DNA of 64,000 nt from Gnetum montanum (Eukaryota > Streptophyta > Gnetopsida > Gnetales > Gnetaceae): the NCBI GenBank assembly GCA_015680685.1, contig MNCI01001040.1, positions 248,285 to 312,284 of the forward strand, read 5' to 3'. Shown one piece after another: positions 21,493 to 31,404 of the stretch (the stretch's first letter is position 1; the number at the start of each line of letters is the position of its first letter). The position numbers were made by a program, and so were the translations under genes. The notes beneath the pieces were generated by a model. The model was not told the DNA's origin. It worked only from the letters and a program-made list of their open reading frames with translations, and did not search any database.

Positions 21493-22944
21493 AGTCATCC
21501 ATGTTGATCAATCAAAGTCGTTCCTCAATTTTATACTTTTTCTATTTTTCACATTTTTTGTTTACACTACCTTTAGTACATCTACTCTTTCTTAAATATT
21601 TTACAATTTCTTCTATATTTTACTTTATTTGAGTTGAAATTTCTCAAAAGTTTTTCTTATGTTTTCTTGTGTTTTTCTTTATTTTCACTAGGACTTCGTG
21701 CATCTATAGCTGTCAATTAATGGTGGTTTGTACTATAATGCTATTTAATTGCTAATGTGTAGATTCTATCTTTGAATTTTGATGTTCATAACTATGACAT
21801 GGCCTCCTTTCATGATAATAGGTAGTGAGTTCACATCATCTACCCACCCACAAACTCTATGGTGTTCCCTTATTTTGGAAGTATGAGGTTCCTTCTTAAA
21901 TGAAACTTTTAATGAACTTGTAACCTTTGTAGTTTCCAAACTTAAAAAGGATTAAATGGATAGACAAGGATGTGACTTTAAGAGGATTTAATGCTCTTTT
22001 TACTTGCATATCCTCTTGGATGCATGAGTGTTTCCATGGATTTTTAACCATTTCATTGTCAACCAATAATAGGAAGCTAAGTCTTTGCATGGTGTGGATA
22101 CTATCCAAAAATACGAAAAAAAACAATAATGGGAATTCAAAGCACATCCATTAGGAAAAATAATGGGATACAAGCACTAGTTATTGGAATAGAATAAAAT
22201 GTTACCCATGCTTGAAGGTCCCTTCTAACTAAAGCCCATCTCACTTCTTGTTTCTCTTTTCTTTTGTTTTAGGAATGGTGATTGGTCTGTGGGGATATTC
22301 TTGTGCCTTAGGGAGATGGATGAGTCTAAGAGTGTCAATGTGAATTCACTAAAAATAGTTGGTTTTAATTTGGACTAAGGATGGATGTTATCAAGTAATA
22401 TTAACTACAAAACCCACAAGGGGCTTTATGTGACCATGATACGAGACTCCATTCCACACTCTACTTCATTTTCCTATGTTTCTCATAACTCATGTCACTA
22501 CCTTTTCTCATGTTCATTCAATGTCTTGGTTTGATATGGTCAAGATTCTTTGGTAGTTTCTTTGGTCATTTGGTCCTTAACTAACCATAACCATTAATCA
22601 TCCATGAGGCCCACAAACTCCCTGGTTTGAGGACATGCAAGGGAATTAAGGGCATGAGCTTGCTATGTGGAGGATCTATTTGCATACTCCTTCATTAGAT
22701 TGGTTGAGTTCCTAATCTATTAGGCATTCGTGCATTCAAATCCTTTGTGCTCCACATCGATTACATCTAGTTATGCACTCCATTAAAATTCTCCAAGTAA
22801 AATCTCCATTTTATGAACATTCTCATCCTCTTCAAGAATTTCATCATGATGTTGACTTTTTTGGCTTTCTATGAACTTAAATTTTATGTAGAAACTCTTT
22901 ATTTTTTCCTTATTTTCAATGATGAAAAATTTTGTATGTCAACT

Positions 22945-23010
22945 ACATTGGTGGGATCCTATCGATGTAGTTGGCTATGTCAACATGACCCATAAAATCT
23001 ATATATAGTA
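22945..23010 (+). promoter_or_regulatory. U3-like promoter module upstream of ORF3 (element A)
   Basis: CTACATTGGTGGGATCCT and ATCGATGTAGTTGGC are followed by TCTATATATAGTACA (22998-23012), a TATA box. The order ATCGATG-array then TATA repeats what is seen in the U3 of the element's own LTR. Element F has the same order at 56020-56085. It lies about 440 bp upstream of the ORF3 start. Confidence 0.4.
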
Positions 23011-23452
23011 CAATACTTTGAAATTTTTTTGTCATTTTATCTCAAATGGGAAAGGAGTTTTTGTATTTTTTATATCCCAAAACCTTCTAGGGCCTATACC
23101 TTTCAAAACAATTTTCTTATTAACCCTGTTCTTTAGTCCTATAGCTATTGGAGGTTATCTCTATGTTGTGGGGACCACAAACCTTAGGTTTTTGATGAAT
23201 TTTTTTGAATTTTTTCTAAATTCCACAAGGTTTAACTAATAAAATAATGTTAAAATCACTAATTCATGAGAGTTAAACCTTTCCAAAAAATTTTGGTAGT
23301 CATCTAAATGAAATAATAATAAAATAATAGTAAAATAATCAAATCTATCATGATCACAACTTAGCTGAGTGTAACTAATCCAAAGTGGAAATGTATAAAA
23401 AATGTTTAAGTTACACATCAAACACTAATCTTTAGGCATGTTGTGATTGCAT

Positions 23453-24165
23453 ATGACACCTAGACTAAGTGACAAACATTGATAGGAGGTGAAACCATCC
23501 CAACGAGGAACAAGCAACCCAGAACTAGAAGGGACCAATAGCCAAGAAAGTCCCAGGAGGAAGCAGTTGAAACACATGCAATGGGACCTCTTCGAGAGGA
23601 GCTTGAAGTGGAATCTATTTGATAGATTCGCAAAGCTAAAATAGATTAATCTCACTAGGATGAGGCCTTAAGACTAAGGCCAAATGTTGTGGTCACCTTG
23701 ACGAATGCCTACCTTAGGCAAATCAAGACTAAGGATATTCAATGTTCAGTTCTCCAAGAGCTAAACTTTGGTACCTTCTTAGACTTCATCCCAAAAGAAG
23801 TTAGAACTCAATTGTAGAGTTCTCCCATGTGGCCTATTCTTACCTCTAGTGGAGAATGGTATATGGGAGAAACATATCTCTTCTAGAATAATAGGTAGGC
23901 TAATTCCACTATGAAAATCATGGACATTAGTGTTTCCTACTAAGTGGAGATCATCTCTTAGGCTCTTGGATTACTAGAAACTAGGATAACCTTGGCAGAA
24001 AGCTTGCACAAGCAGAACTAGAGGAAGATAAGGAGTGGATCTAGTGGTGCTATGGAGTTGACCACAAAGAATATGGTGCACTCACAACCATAGAGTGAGC
24101 ATACTTCAAGATTGTGGCTTATCACCTTAATTTAACATTAAGGCTAAGCAAGGTGACAACCTTCT
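23453..24165 (+). pseudogene. ORF3 of element A, N-terminal part (interrupted by element B)
   Basis: The likely start is ATG 23453 (MTPRLS), preceded by TGTGATTGCAT, the same context as the ORF3 start of G. Key parts in two frames: SSPMWPILTSSGEWYMGETYLF (about 23820-23890), MKIMDISVSY, EWI.WCYGVDHKEYGALTT, and AYFKIVAYHLNLTLRLSKVTT ending at 24165. These match the same order in F and G. The AYFKI..YHLNP..R.SKVT and later FPxLIxKL elements recall the 'putative plant transposon protein' domain. Reading resumes at 31405 beyond element B. Confidence 0.72.
24161..24165. repeat. Target-site duplication of element B (left)
   Basis: CTTCT directly precedes the LTR start TGATGAG and is repeated at 31400-31404 after the LTR end CTCATCA. 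Joining the two flanks restores a continuous ORF3 of element A. Confidence 0.9.
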
Positions 24166-25041
24166 TGATGAGTCATGATTTACCTGGCCTTGACATCTAA
24201 TGAATCGCTATTTTTTTCTACTCTAATGTTGGGTATGCAATGTCAGGGTCTAGATGCAATGTTGGGTATCTGATGTTGGGATATATATGTTAGCTTATAA
24301 TTATAGTGCCTAGGCTCTAGTTTTGAGTCATTTTCAAGTATTTTTTCATAGTTTTGTCAATAGAGTAGCTAAATTCTTGCAATTTTATTCTATCTTAGAG
24401 AACAGTCAGTGAGTGCCCATAAAGTGGATATGAGTTAGTTGTACGAAGTCTAATTCAAGTGGCAATGTACCTAGACATATTCCATGAGTGGCAATAAGAT
24501 CAAGCTTCATGCTTGTTTATTGTAGCACTTTGACTTAGATTAGATTTACTTTCCATGTAATTTACTTTTCATGTACTTAGTTAATATTTACATTTTCATG
24601 CATGTTAATTAATAAGACACATAAGTACGATCACTTCAAGCATGCATATGACTCTTGGTAATCCCAAAAACACTTAATGTTTGGTAACCCAGTAGCATTA
24701 TATGTGTTCAAGATGTGCATCAGAAGTGGGATCAGATACTTATGTTAGGGTAGTTGATTATTAATTAGCAATTAGATTAGTTGAATTGACTATAAATTGA
24801 GTTTCAACCTATTGTTAATCATAGAACAATAAAATATAAAATAATAAAAATCATCTACCTCATTTTGGACTAAACCACATGTTACAAAGCTACCACTAGT
24901 CCAAGTGGGAAGATAGTGAACTACAATCAAGCCATAGTGATCTAGATGCCACAACTAGTCGCATCCATGGAATTTAACTAGATCATGCATGAATGCTTGT
25001 AATTTGTTTAGTTGGGCATAGGGGTACCTTGCTGCTCATCA
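24166..25041 (+). repeat. 5' LTR of element B (876 bp)
   Basis: It starts TGATGAGTCATGATTTACC and ends CTGCTCATCA. The partner at 30510-31399 begins TGATGAGTCATGATTTGCC. The U3 carries repeated ATGTTGGGTATC units (24230-24285). The TATA region reads GCTTATAATTATAG here and CCTATAAATATAC in the partner. R/U5 text is shared with the other LTRs. Confidence 0.9.
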
Positions 25042-25042
25042 T

Positions 25043-25060
25043 TGGAGCCATTGCTAGGGA
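25043..25060 (+). other. Primer-binding site of element B (tRNA-Asp type)
   Basis: TGGAGCCATTGCTAGGGA differs from the Athila/Calypso-type site TGGCGCCGTTGCCGGGGA at four positions (three of them C-to-T or G-to-A). This is the best-preserved primer site of the lineage in the window. Confidence 0.7.
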
Positions 25061-25173
25061 TGGTGCTAGTTATCTAGATTAGTTATATTATACATAATCA
25101 TTGTAAAGGTATTAATGATCTATCTTTTAGAAAACATTAATATTTTGAGTCATACACATTATCAGACAAAACC

Positions 25174-26740
25174 ATATCTTCTTCACACAAGATCCATAAT
25201 GCATCGTATAATGAGAACACTCATAAAAGAAATTATAGGATATATAGTGAAGAAAATTGGAGTGAACAACCTCAAACAAGTGTTTCCTATGCTCGCTTAA
25301 ATCCTTACTACACCCAAAGACTACATTCAACTAGTGTAGGAAATCCTAGAGGAGATGGAAAAAGTCCTAGAATAAAGAGGGCCTCAAGGCCTAGGACCTC
25401 CTCTAAACTTAGAAAAGATAAGTCAAAAGACCATGGGAAGAACTATGGAAGCCATGGTGATTCTCCTAGTTCCTCATCTTTATTTTCCTCTTCAACATCT
25501 AGTTCTGATGAAGATGAACATAGGTATAGAGATAGAGCTCCACTATGGGGTCAAGATAAAGATAGAAATTGAACATAAGGGAAAAATCAAAGACATCACA
25601 ATGAGCATAGACAAGATCATCATAATCAAACAAATAGAAATAGAAATTTTCATCACAACATGTTTGATAATGATGAACCCTTATTGGCCACTAAAAGCAT
25701 TATGTAGATCACAGAGGCAATTAAGATACCTCACAGGCATCACAAGGAAAATTGCCTACCTAGGCTTGATATTAATAATATCCCTAAGTTCATGGAAGAC
25801 TATGATTTTGATCCACATCATCATCTACAAGCCTTCCATGATGCCTATGCCTTATACAACATTGAAAGTGGGTGGAAAAAGTTTAAGCTCTTTCCTAGGA
25901 CACTAATTGACAAAGCTGCAAGTTGGTATAGATCATTGGAACCAAGTTCCATTTACTAGTGGTTCACAATGCTAGAACTTATCAATGAAAAATACCAAAC
26001 CTATGAGAGAGTATCTAACCTAAGTAAGCAAATCCAAGAGTGAAAGCAAGAAAATCATGAACCCTTGGAAGTGGCCTTGGAAAGATACTATTCACTACTA
26101 CATAGATGACCAGGCCATGGTTTCTCTAAGGAAAGGCAACTTTTTCACATCATAGATGGGCTTCATAATGAAACAAGGGAGACCCTTGGGATGTATACTC
26201 TAGGTCAATTATATGAGCTATGAACCCATCAAATCAAAGAGTTAATCAAGCATGTGGTGAAAGAAGAAGGAGAGCTATGTAGACGAGAGAATGTAGAGAA
26301 AAATAACTAGGATCCAACTCTTTAAAAGAGAAACATCCATATCTATGATGAGGAAAAGGAGATAGCTCTCAATGAGATGATTTTATAACCAACCTTATCA
26401 ATACAAAATTTTATCAATGAGCTTCAAGCAAGGCTTGGAAAGATGTTGGAAGGGATGAATGAGAAAGTTAAAAATTAAGTAGAAATCAGAGAGGAGAGAG
26501 TAGTGCAAAATGAATCAAGTGATCACAACAAAAGGAGGAAAAAGAACCAAGAAAAAACTAGGAACACTTTTCAGCAAGAAGGGAAAATGACCATAGAAGA
26601 AGAGGCTATAGACTCAACCATTGAAGAGGATGGTGGATGTGACATTTGCCTAGATGACCATCCAAAGGGCCATTGCCCAGTCTTGTTGCATCTACAAGAG
26701 TATTGGGCTAGTAAATTAAATCTGAAGTTTGTATAGAAGT
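25174..26740 (+). pseudogene. gag of element B (capsid + zinc knuckle), start codon lost
   Basis: It can be followed in one frame from 25174, where the aligned start ATG of gag A is now ATA, to 26735. Order: Ser/Lys/Arg-rich N-terminus; acidic SSSTSSSDEDEHRYRDR (about 25500); His-rich segment; Retrotrans_gag core from IPKFMEDYDFD (about 25785) with LFPRTLIDKAASWYRSLEP (25890-25950), KYQTYERVSNLSKQIQE, EVALERYYSLLHR; Lys/Glu-rich linker; zinc knuckle CDICLDDHPKGHC at 26638-26676; then LLHLQEYW. First stops are near 25570; most others are single TAG/TGA at Gln/Arg/Trp-type positions. This is the best-kept gag of the window. Confidence 0.88.
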
Positions 26741-27625
26741 ACATGCCTAGAAGATTTCCTCTTGTATGAAGTAATTTTAGACAACCCTGAAACCAACCAT
26801 ACTATCTTGGGAGGACTTATTACCAACCTCAACATTGGCATCAATTACAGTGGCAACAACCAGTCATGGGGAAGGCCACCACCAAACCAACCCTATCCTT
26901 CCTACAAACTGAACCCACATGGATATTATGTTCAACACCATGTTTCACAAACTATTTCTACTTCCTCTACCTCAAATCACTACTACCACTCTCCCAAATA
27001 TCATTATCTTGCAACATCTTATGTGAGATCACCACCTGACACCTCTCACCCTACATCATATCCTCAATATTCTCATACTCACCTCCATCATAAGTTACCT
27101 GCAACAACATAGGAAGGTTTTGCATCACAACATCAACAAGAGAATTCCACTTGTGTTGCAAACATACATGTAAATGATAACACGAGTAGATCTCAACCAA
27201 AGTCTTGGGAACGTCCCTTTTGGAGGAAAGGTCATAAGTTGAAGCAAAACACTCATGGACCTACTACATCACTTGAACCAGCACAAGGCCAATCTAATGC
27301 AACACTGTTCCTCAAAAAAATAATGTCTCCTAATCATACATAAAATCCAATAACCATCACCACTCCAACACAAGACATAAATGATAAACCTATCATTGTG
27401 GAGAGATAGAAGAATCCATACATCACTAATAATGATAAAGGGTGCAATTATGGGTCAGAAGTTTAAAATAATAACACAACCTCTATACCAACCCACCATA
27501 AAGTTCAAGAGCAAGTGTGTGAGAAAAAGCCAATCTACATAGTAGCCACCAAACCAAAAAACACCCAAGGGCTTGAAAATGAGAATATAAAATTGTCTTA
27601 AACATGTATGAAAGTAACTGATTTA
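26741..27625 (+). pseudogene. gag-pol linker of element B
   Basis: Open frame 26729-27112 continues the polyprotein after a frame change, with Asn/Pro/Tyr/Ser/His-rich low complexity (YPSYKLNPHGYY, SSTSNHYYHSPKYH). A frame then runs with stops to about 27600 and includes KKPIYIVATKPKNTQGLE, matching RTYLYVVATKLEGIQW of element A (about 18370), which lies between protease and RT there. The protease itself is missing, so at least one internal deletion precedes this point. A larger deletion follows it. Confidence 0.6.
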
Positions 27626-27725
27626 CTTATCAATTTTGGAATTTTTTAATTCTTCATATGTTTTCCATTTCTTAATATTTTTCTTTTATTTATATTTTTC
27701 TCTTTTCTTGAGTTGTTCTCTTTAT

Positions 27726-27730
27726 GTTTT
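27726..27730. repeat. Possible target-site duplication around the C2 LTR (left)
   Basis: GTTTT precedes the first C-family base and recurs at 28503-28507 after CTCATCA. The region is T-rich, so chance identity is not excluded. Confidence 0.45.
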
Positions 27731-27740
27731 TCATGGGAAG

Positions 27741-27834
27741 CGATATCGCATGGGCTGCGATATCGCGTCTGCCACGATATCGCATCCCCTGCGATATCAC
27801 GTCTTCCCTCGTGATATCGCGTACGTGATATCAC
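27741..27834 (+). promoter_or_regulatory. GATATC palindrome array in U3 of C2
   Basis: Six GATATC cores lie within 93 bp (starting 27742, 27759, 27776, 27793, 27813, 27827). The first four are spaced exactly 17 bp. Flanks are mostly GC-rich (GCGATATCGC, ACGATATCGC, GTGATATCGC). They end about 15 bp before the TATA box (TCTATAAATAAG). Confidence 0.65.
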
Positions 27835-27986
27835 AGTCTGCTGTAATGTCTATAAATAAGAAGCGGCTCTCCCTTGTTCATCATCCTAGAATAGAAGTAG
27901 CGAAGCTCTGGCAGTTTGATCACTCCAGAGATAGATTATTTTTCTCGTGTCTGCCCGTAGTGTGATGAATGTAATTGTATGAAATT

Positions 27987-28217
27987 NNNNNNNNNNNNNN
28001 NNNNNNNNNNNNNNNNNNNNNNNNNNNNNNNNNNNNNNNNNNNNNNNNNNNNNNNNNNNNNNNNNNNNNNNNNNNNNNNNNNNNNNNNNNNNNNNNNNNN
28101 NNNNNNNNNNNNNNNNNNNNNNNNNNNNNNNNNNNNNNNNNNNNNNNNNNNNNNNNNNNNNNNNNNNNNNNNNNNNNNNNNNNNNNNNNNNNNNNNNNNN
28201 NNNNNNNNNNNNNNNNN
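27987..28217. other. Assembly gap (231 N)
   Basis: A run of N. In C1 the homologous flanks (GTAATTGTA and GCTAGATTAGATT) are about 435 bp apart, so the real gap may be longer than 231 bases. Confidence 0.95.
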
Positions 28218-28507
28218 GCTAGATTAGATTCTCTTACCCTTTCCCTCCTAGCTTAGCTTAGTTAATATTATTTTCCATTGTCTTCAGGAGTAGCGTTAGA
28301 TTAGGAACACATCATACACCTCACTCTAGACTAAACCATACATGACAAATATAATACTAGTCCAAGTGGGAAGACAGCGAATTGTGACCTAAGGATAACT
28401 GTCTAGGTGCCACAACTAGTCTGTCTACGGAGTTTGACCAGATCGCGCGTGAGAACGCTCGTATTCGTATGGTTGAGTGTAGGGGTACCTTGCCACTCAT
28501 CAGTTTT

Positions 28508-30509
28508 ATAAATGTATTTTATGTTTTTATTAATAGACTTTCCAAGTCATGATGTAGAGGTCAATGCTATGTGTTGGGGGTTTTGTGCTATGTTATCAAG
28601 ATGATTGGGTAAGTAATTATGTAAAGTAGTGAGACCACCTTATCCATCCCTCTAGTTCTCTAAATAAAAGGTCTTTTTCATGGAAATAATTTGGTTTTTC
28701 TTTTATGAAACTAAAATTAATCAATGATCATTGTATTGAAGAAAGAGGGAATGACCAAGTGGGAATGGCAAAGTATGTGATCTCAAAGGGACTTGTTGGG
28801 GTCTCTTCTTGACTTCCTTCATGTGGTTTATGACTCTTCTTAAAATGTATCGTCACTACCCTATCAACCAATAAAAAGGAAGCTCTATCTTTGCATGGTG
28901 TGGTTCCTATTAAAATAAAAATAAAAACAACATACAAAAAATAAACAAAAAAAAGAAGAAAAATAAAAAATAATAATAATGGAAACTCAAAGCACATCCC
29001 TTAGACACAATAACGGGCTACAAACACTAGTTATGGGGCTAGAAAGACATGTTACCCATGCCCAAAGGTGCCTCTCTAACTAAGGCCCTTCTTTCCTTCT
29101 TCTCCTTTCTTTTCTTTTTGGAGTGAGGATTGTTCTTTGTGGTGGTTATGAAGTCATGGTGGTTAGCAAGAAGGAACACATCAATGCAAGGTTACTATTT
29201 ATGGTATGGACTTGGTTTGAACTTGGGTGGATAGGTATGTTGATTATTTTAATCACACTTGTCACAAGAACTGGTTGTGAACATGGTCAAGTACTTTACA
29301 TCTCGATCTTTGCAATTCCTTCTCATTTCATTATTCTCTTCACTGTTGCATGCAATTATGAGCCTTTTGGTTTTGTGTAGTATAATGCAACATCCTAACA
29401 ATGGTAGTTGTGTGTTTTTTGGAATAAAGGCATGGCCTACATTTAACTTCTTGGGTGCCCATGTACATCTCCAGAAGTGGTTATGCAAGGGCATTATGGA
29501 AAGAGCTTGCTTTGGAAGGATCCACTTGCCTAACTTTTGTTGATCATGGCTTTGAACTAACCTTCATGTCTTCCAAAACATCAATGATGGTTTCTCTGAA
29601 TTTATGCATGAATTTGGGACTGCTTCTCATTTGTTTTATTAATTTTTCCTACTTTTCTATTTCCATATTCATTAATATTTCTTGGCCATCTTCTGAATTA
29701 GACCTTTGGTTTCAATTATTCAAAAACCTAGGTGCTTCTAGAGCTATACTTATTAGTCATGAAGGCTAGGGATGCCTACTTTAAAATTTTTAAAATTTTT
29801 CTAACATCCTACTTTAAAATATCATGGTGACTAATAATAATTGATAAAAATAATGTAAAAAACTTAATGATTTTAGTTACCTCATAGCCTTGGATTGAGG
29901 ATGTTGTAATCACCTTGTGCTTAAACAAAAACTAAGGGATCTAACAAAGGTTAACTATTAAGGGAAATTTACCACAACTAATGTTGATCCTTTGGTGATT
30001 GTAGGTGATGCTAAAAGAAACATCTAAGGAAGAAGGTATTTTTCCAGGCATGAAAACAAAGCTAAGAGAAGAACAATGGATGATATGACCATGGACACAT
30101 CATAGCACATACAAGATAGTAGCCCAAGCTTCACATGTTTGCTAGATCCATGGGGCAATGAGAAAAAATTTTAGTCCACACTTCAAGAATGTTCTACATA
30201 ACCAAAGAAGCATCGACATAACAATCAAGGTTAAAAGTTTACTACTGTTAGTAACAACAAGAAGAATCATCTTCAGTAGATTTTTAAGGACCTTTACAAA
30301 TTTTTGGAATCTTCAATGTCTATCCCATATTTTTGTCACTCTATCATTTTGTATGCATCCACTTGAATAAAATTCTATAATGTGGCATTCAAAGTTAGTC
30401 ACTAGTTTGCATATCAGTCAATAATTCCATACCTTCCCAATATTTTATAAGGAACTTGTTCCTCAATTTGTTTAACTCAAGGAAAAATTTTTATTCAGTC
30501 ATGGGTGTA
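28508..30509 (+). other. Post-pol spacer and 3' region of element B
   Basis: 28730-29110 aligns in order with the spacer of A (21900-22300) and F (54950-55330), for example GGAAGCTCTATCTTTGCATGGTGTGG and the ACAAACACTAGTTATGGGGC region. 29120-29770 has only weak open frames with no family resemblance. 29990-30140 has a Lys/Glu/Arg-rich frame of unknown origin; it may be the tail of a lost ORF3. The 3' end (ATAATTCCATACCTT, 30420-30440) is shared with C1, A and G. It ends in the polypurine tract TCAGTCATGGGTGTA (30495-30509). Confidence 0.5.
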
Positions 30510-31399
30510 TGATGAGTCATGATTTGCCTGGCCTTGACATCAAAGCCTTAACATATGATGAATCACTATCTTTTGTATGCTTTGACATTGAGTACATGAC
30601 ATTGGAGCTGCAATGTTGGGTATCTAATGTCAGGGTATATACGCTAGCCTATAAATATACGACATGGGCTCTAGTTTTGAGTTAGTTTTCAAGTAGTTTT
30701 TTATAGTATTGTCAATAGAGTAGCCAAATTCTTGCAGTTTTATTCTATAATCTTAGAGAATAGTCAGTGAGTGCCCATAGAGTGGATCTGAGTTAATTGT
30801 ATGAAATCTTATTCAAGTGGCAATGTACTTGGATATATTTCATGAGTGGAAATAAGATCAAGATTGATTCTTCTTTATTTTAGCACTTTGACTTAGATTA
30901 GATTTACTTTCCATGCAATTTACTTTTCATGTACTTAGCTAATATTTACATTTTCATACATGTTAATTAATTAGACACATAAGTACGATCACTTCGAGCA
31001 TGCATATGACTCTTGGTAATCCTAGCAATGCTTAAAATTTGGTAACCTAGTAGCATTATATGTGTTCGAGATGTGCACGGGAAGTGGGATCAGATACTTA
31101 TGTAAGGGTAGTTAATTATTAATTAGTAATTAGATTGGTTGAGTTGATTATAAATTGAGTTTCAATCGATTTTTAATCATAGAATAATAAAATATAAAAT
31201 AGTAAAAATCATATGTCTCACTCTAGCCTAAACCATATGTGATAAAGCTACCACTAGTCCAAGTGGGAAGATAGCCAATTGTGATCAAGGCATAGCAATT
31301 TAGATGCCACAACTAGTCCCATCCATGGAATTCAACCAAGTCATGCATGAATGCTTGTGCTTTGTCTGGTTGGGCATAGGGGTACCTCACTGCTCATCA
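30510..31399 (+). repeat. 3' LTR of element B (890 bp)
   Basis: TGATGAGTCATGATTTGCC to CTGCTCATCA, with the 24166 copy as partner. The U3 holds GACATTGAGTACATGACATT and CAATGTTGGGTATC-type repeats (30585-30635). The TATA box is CCTATAAATATAC (30648-30660). CTTCT (31400-31404) follows as target duplication. Confidence 0.9.
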
Positions 31400-31404
31400 C
31401 TTCT

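Larger units (their letters stand above)
21391..23452 (+). other. Spacer between integrase and ORF3 of element A
   Basis: About 2 kb without a recognised ORF. It contains a polypurine-tract-like motif near its start (21473-21492) and a U3-like promoter module near 22945-23010. A segment at 21900-22300 is shared with element B (28730-29110) and F (54950-55330): GGAAGCTAAGTCTTTGCATGG and the following poly-A rich text. The spacer is thus an ancestral part of this lineage and not a chance insertion. Confidence 0.6.
27731..28502 (+). repeat. C-family LTR (C2), probably a solo LTR, with assembly gap
   Basis: From TCATGGGAAGCGATATCGC to GCCACTCATCA it matches C1 (from about 2302 to 3258) in order: GATATC array, TCTATAAATAAG TATA box, GCGAAGCTCTGGCAGTTTGATC, then after the gap the R/U5 end. 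The first 70-odd bases of the C LTR (TGATGAGACATG...) are missing. No C-family internal sequence adjoins it, so it is a solo LTR. The Ns cover the region of the tandem TTGGTAACCC repeats, a likely cause of assembly failure. Confidence 0.8.
24166..31399 (+). mobile_element. Nested gypsy element B (7.2 kb, pol-less derivative)
   Basis: LTRs 24166-25041 and 30510-31399 are in direct orientation, with CTTCT duplicated on both sides, inserted in ORF3 of element A. Inside are a tRNA-Asp-type primer site, a long and rather well-kept gag, a gag-pol linker, then an abrupt jump at about 27625 to the post-pol spacer, and a short 3' region. Protease, RT, RNase H, integrase and a recognisable ORF3 are missing. 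A C-family LTR is inserted at 27731-28502. It was probably mobilised by enzymes of full-length relatives, or lost pol after insertion. Confidence 0.9.

Noticed and set aside
25433-25906. 157-codon frame rich in Ile/Met
   Set aside because: Shadow of the gag frame of element B, which shows clear Retrotrans_gag motifs one frame over.
27975-28256. Open frames across the N run
   Set aside because: They exist only because N codons are not stops.
28503-28507. C2 as a complete nested C element
   Set aside because: Only one LTR and no C-family internal sequence; a solo LTR explains it.
29123-29769. Overlapping 85-104-codon frames as an env-like protein of element B
   Set aside because: Frames overlap in different phases, hydrophobicity comes from AT-rich codons, and the region matches the non-coding spacer of A and F in part.
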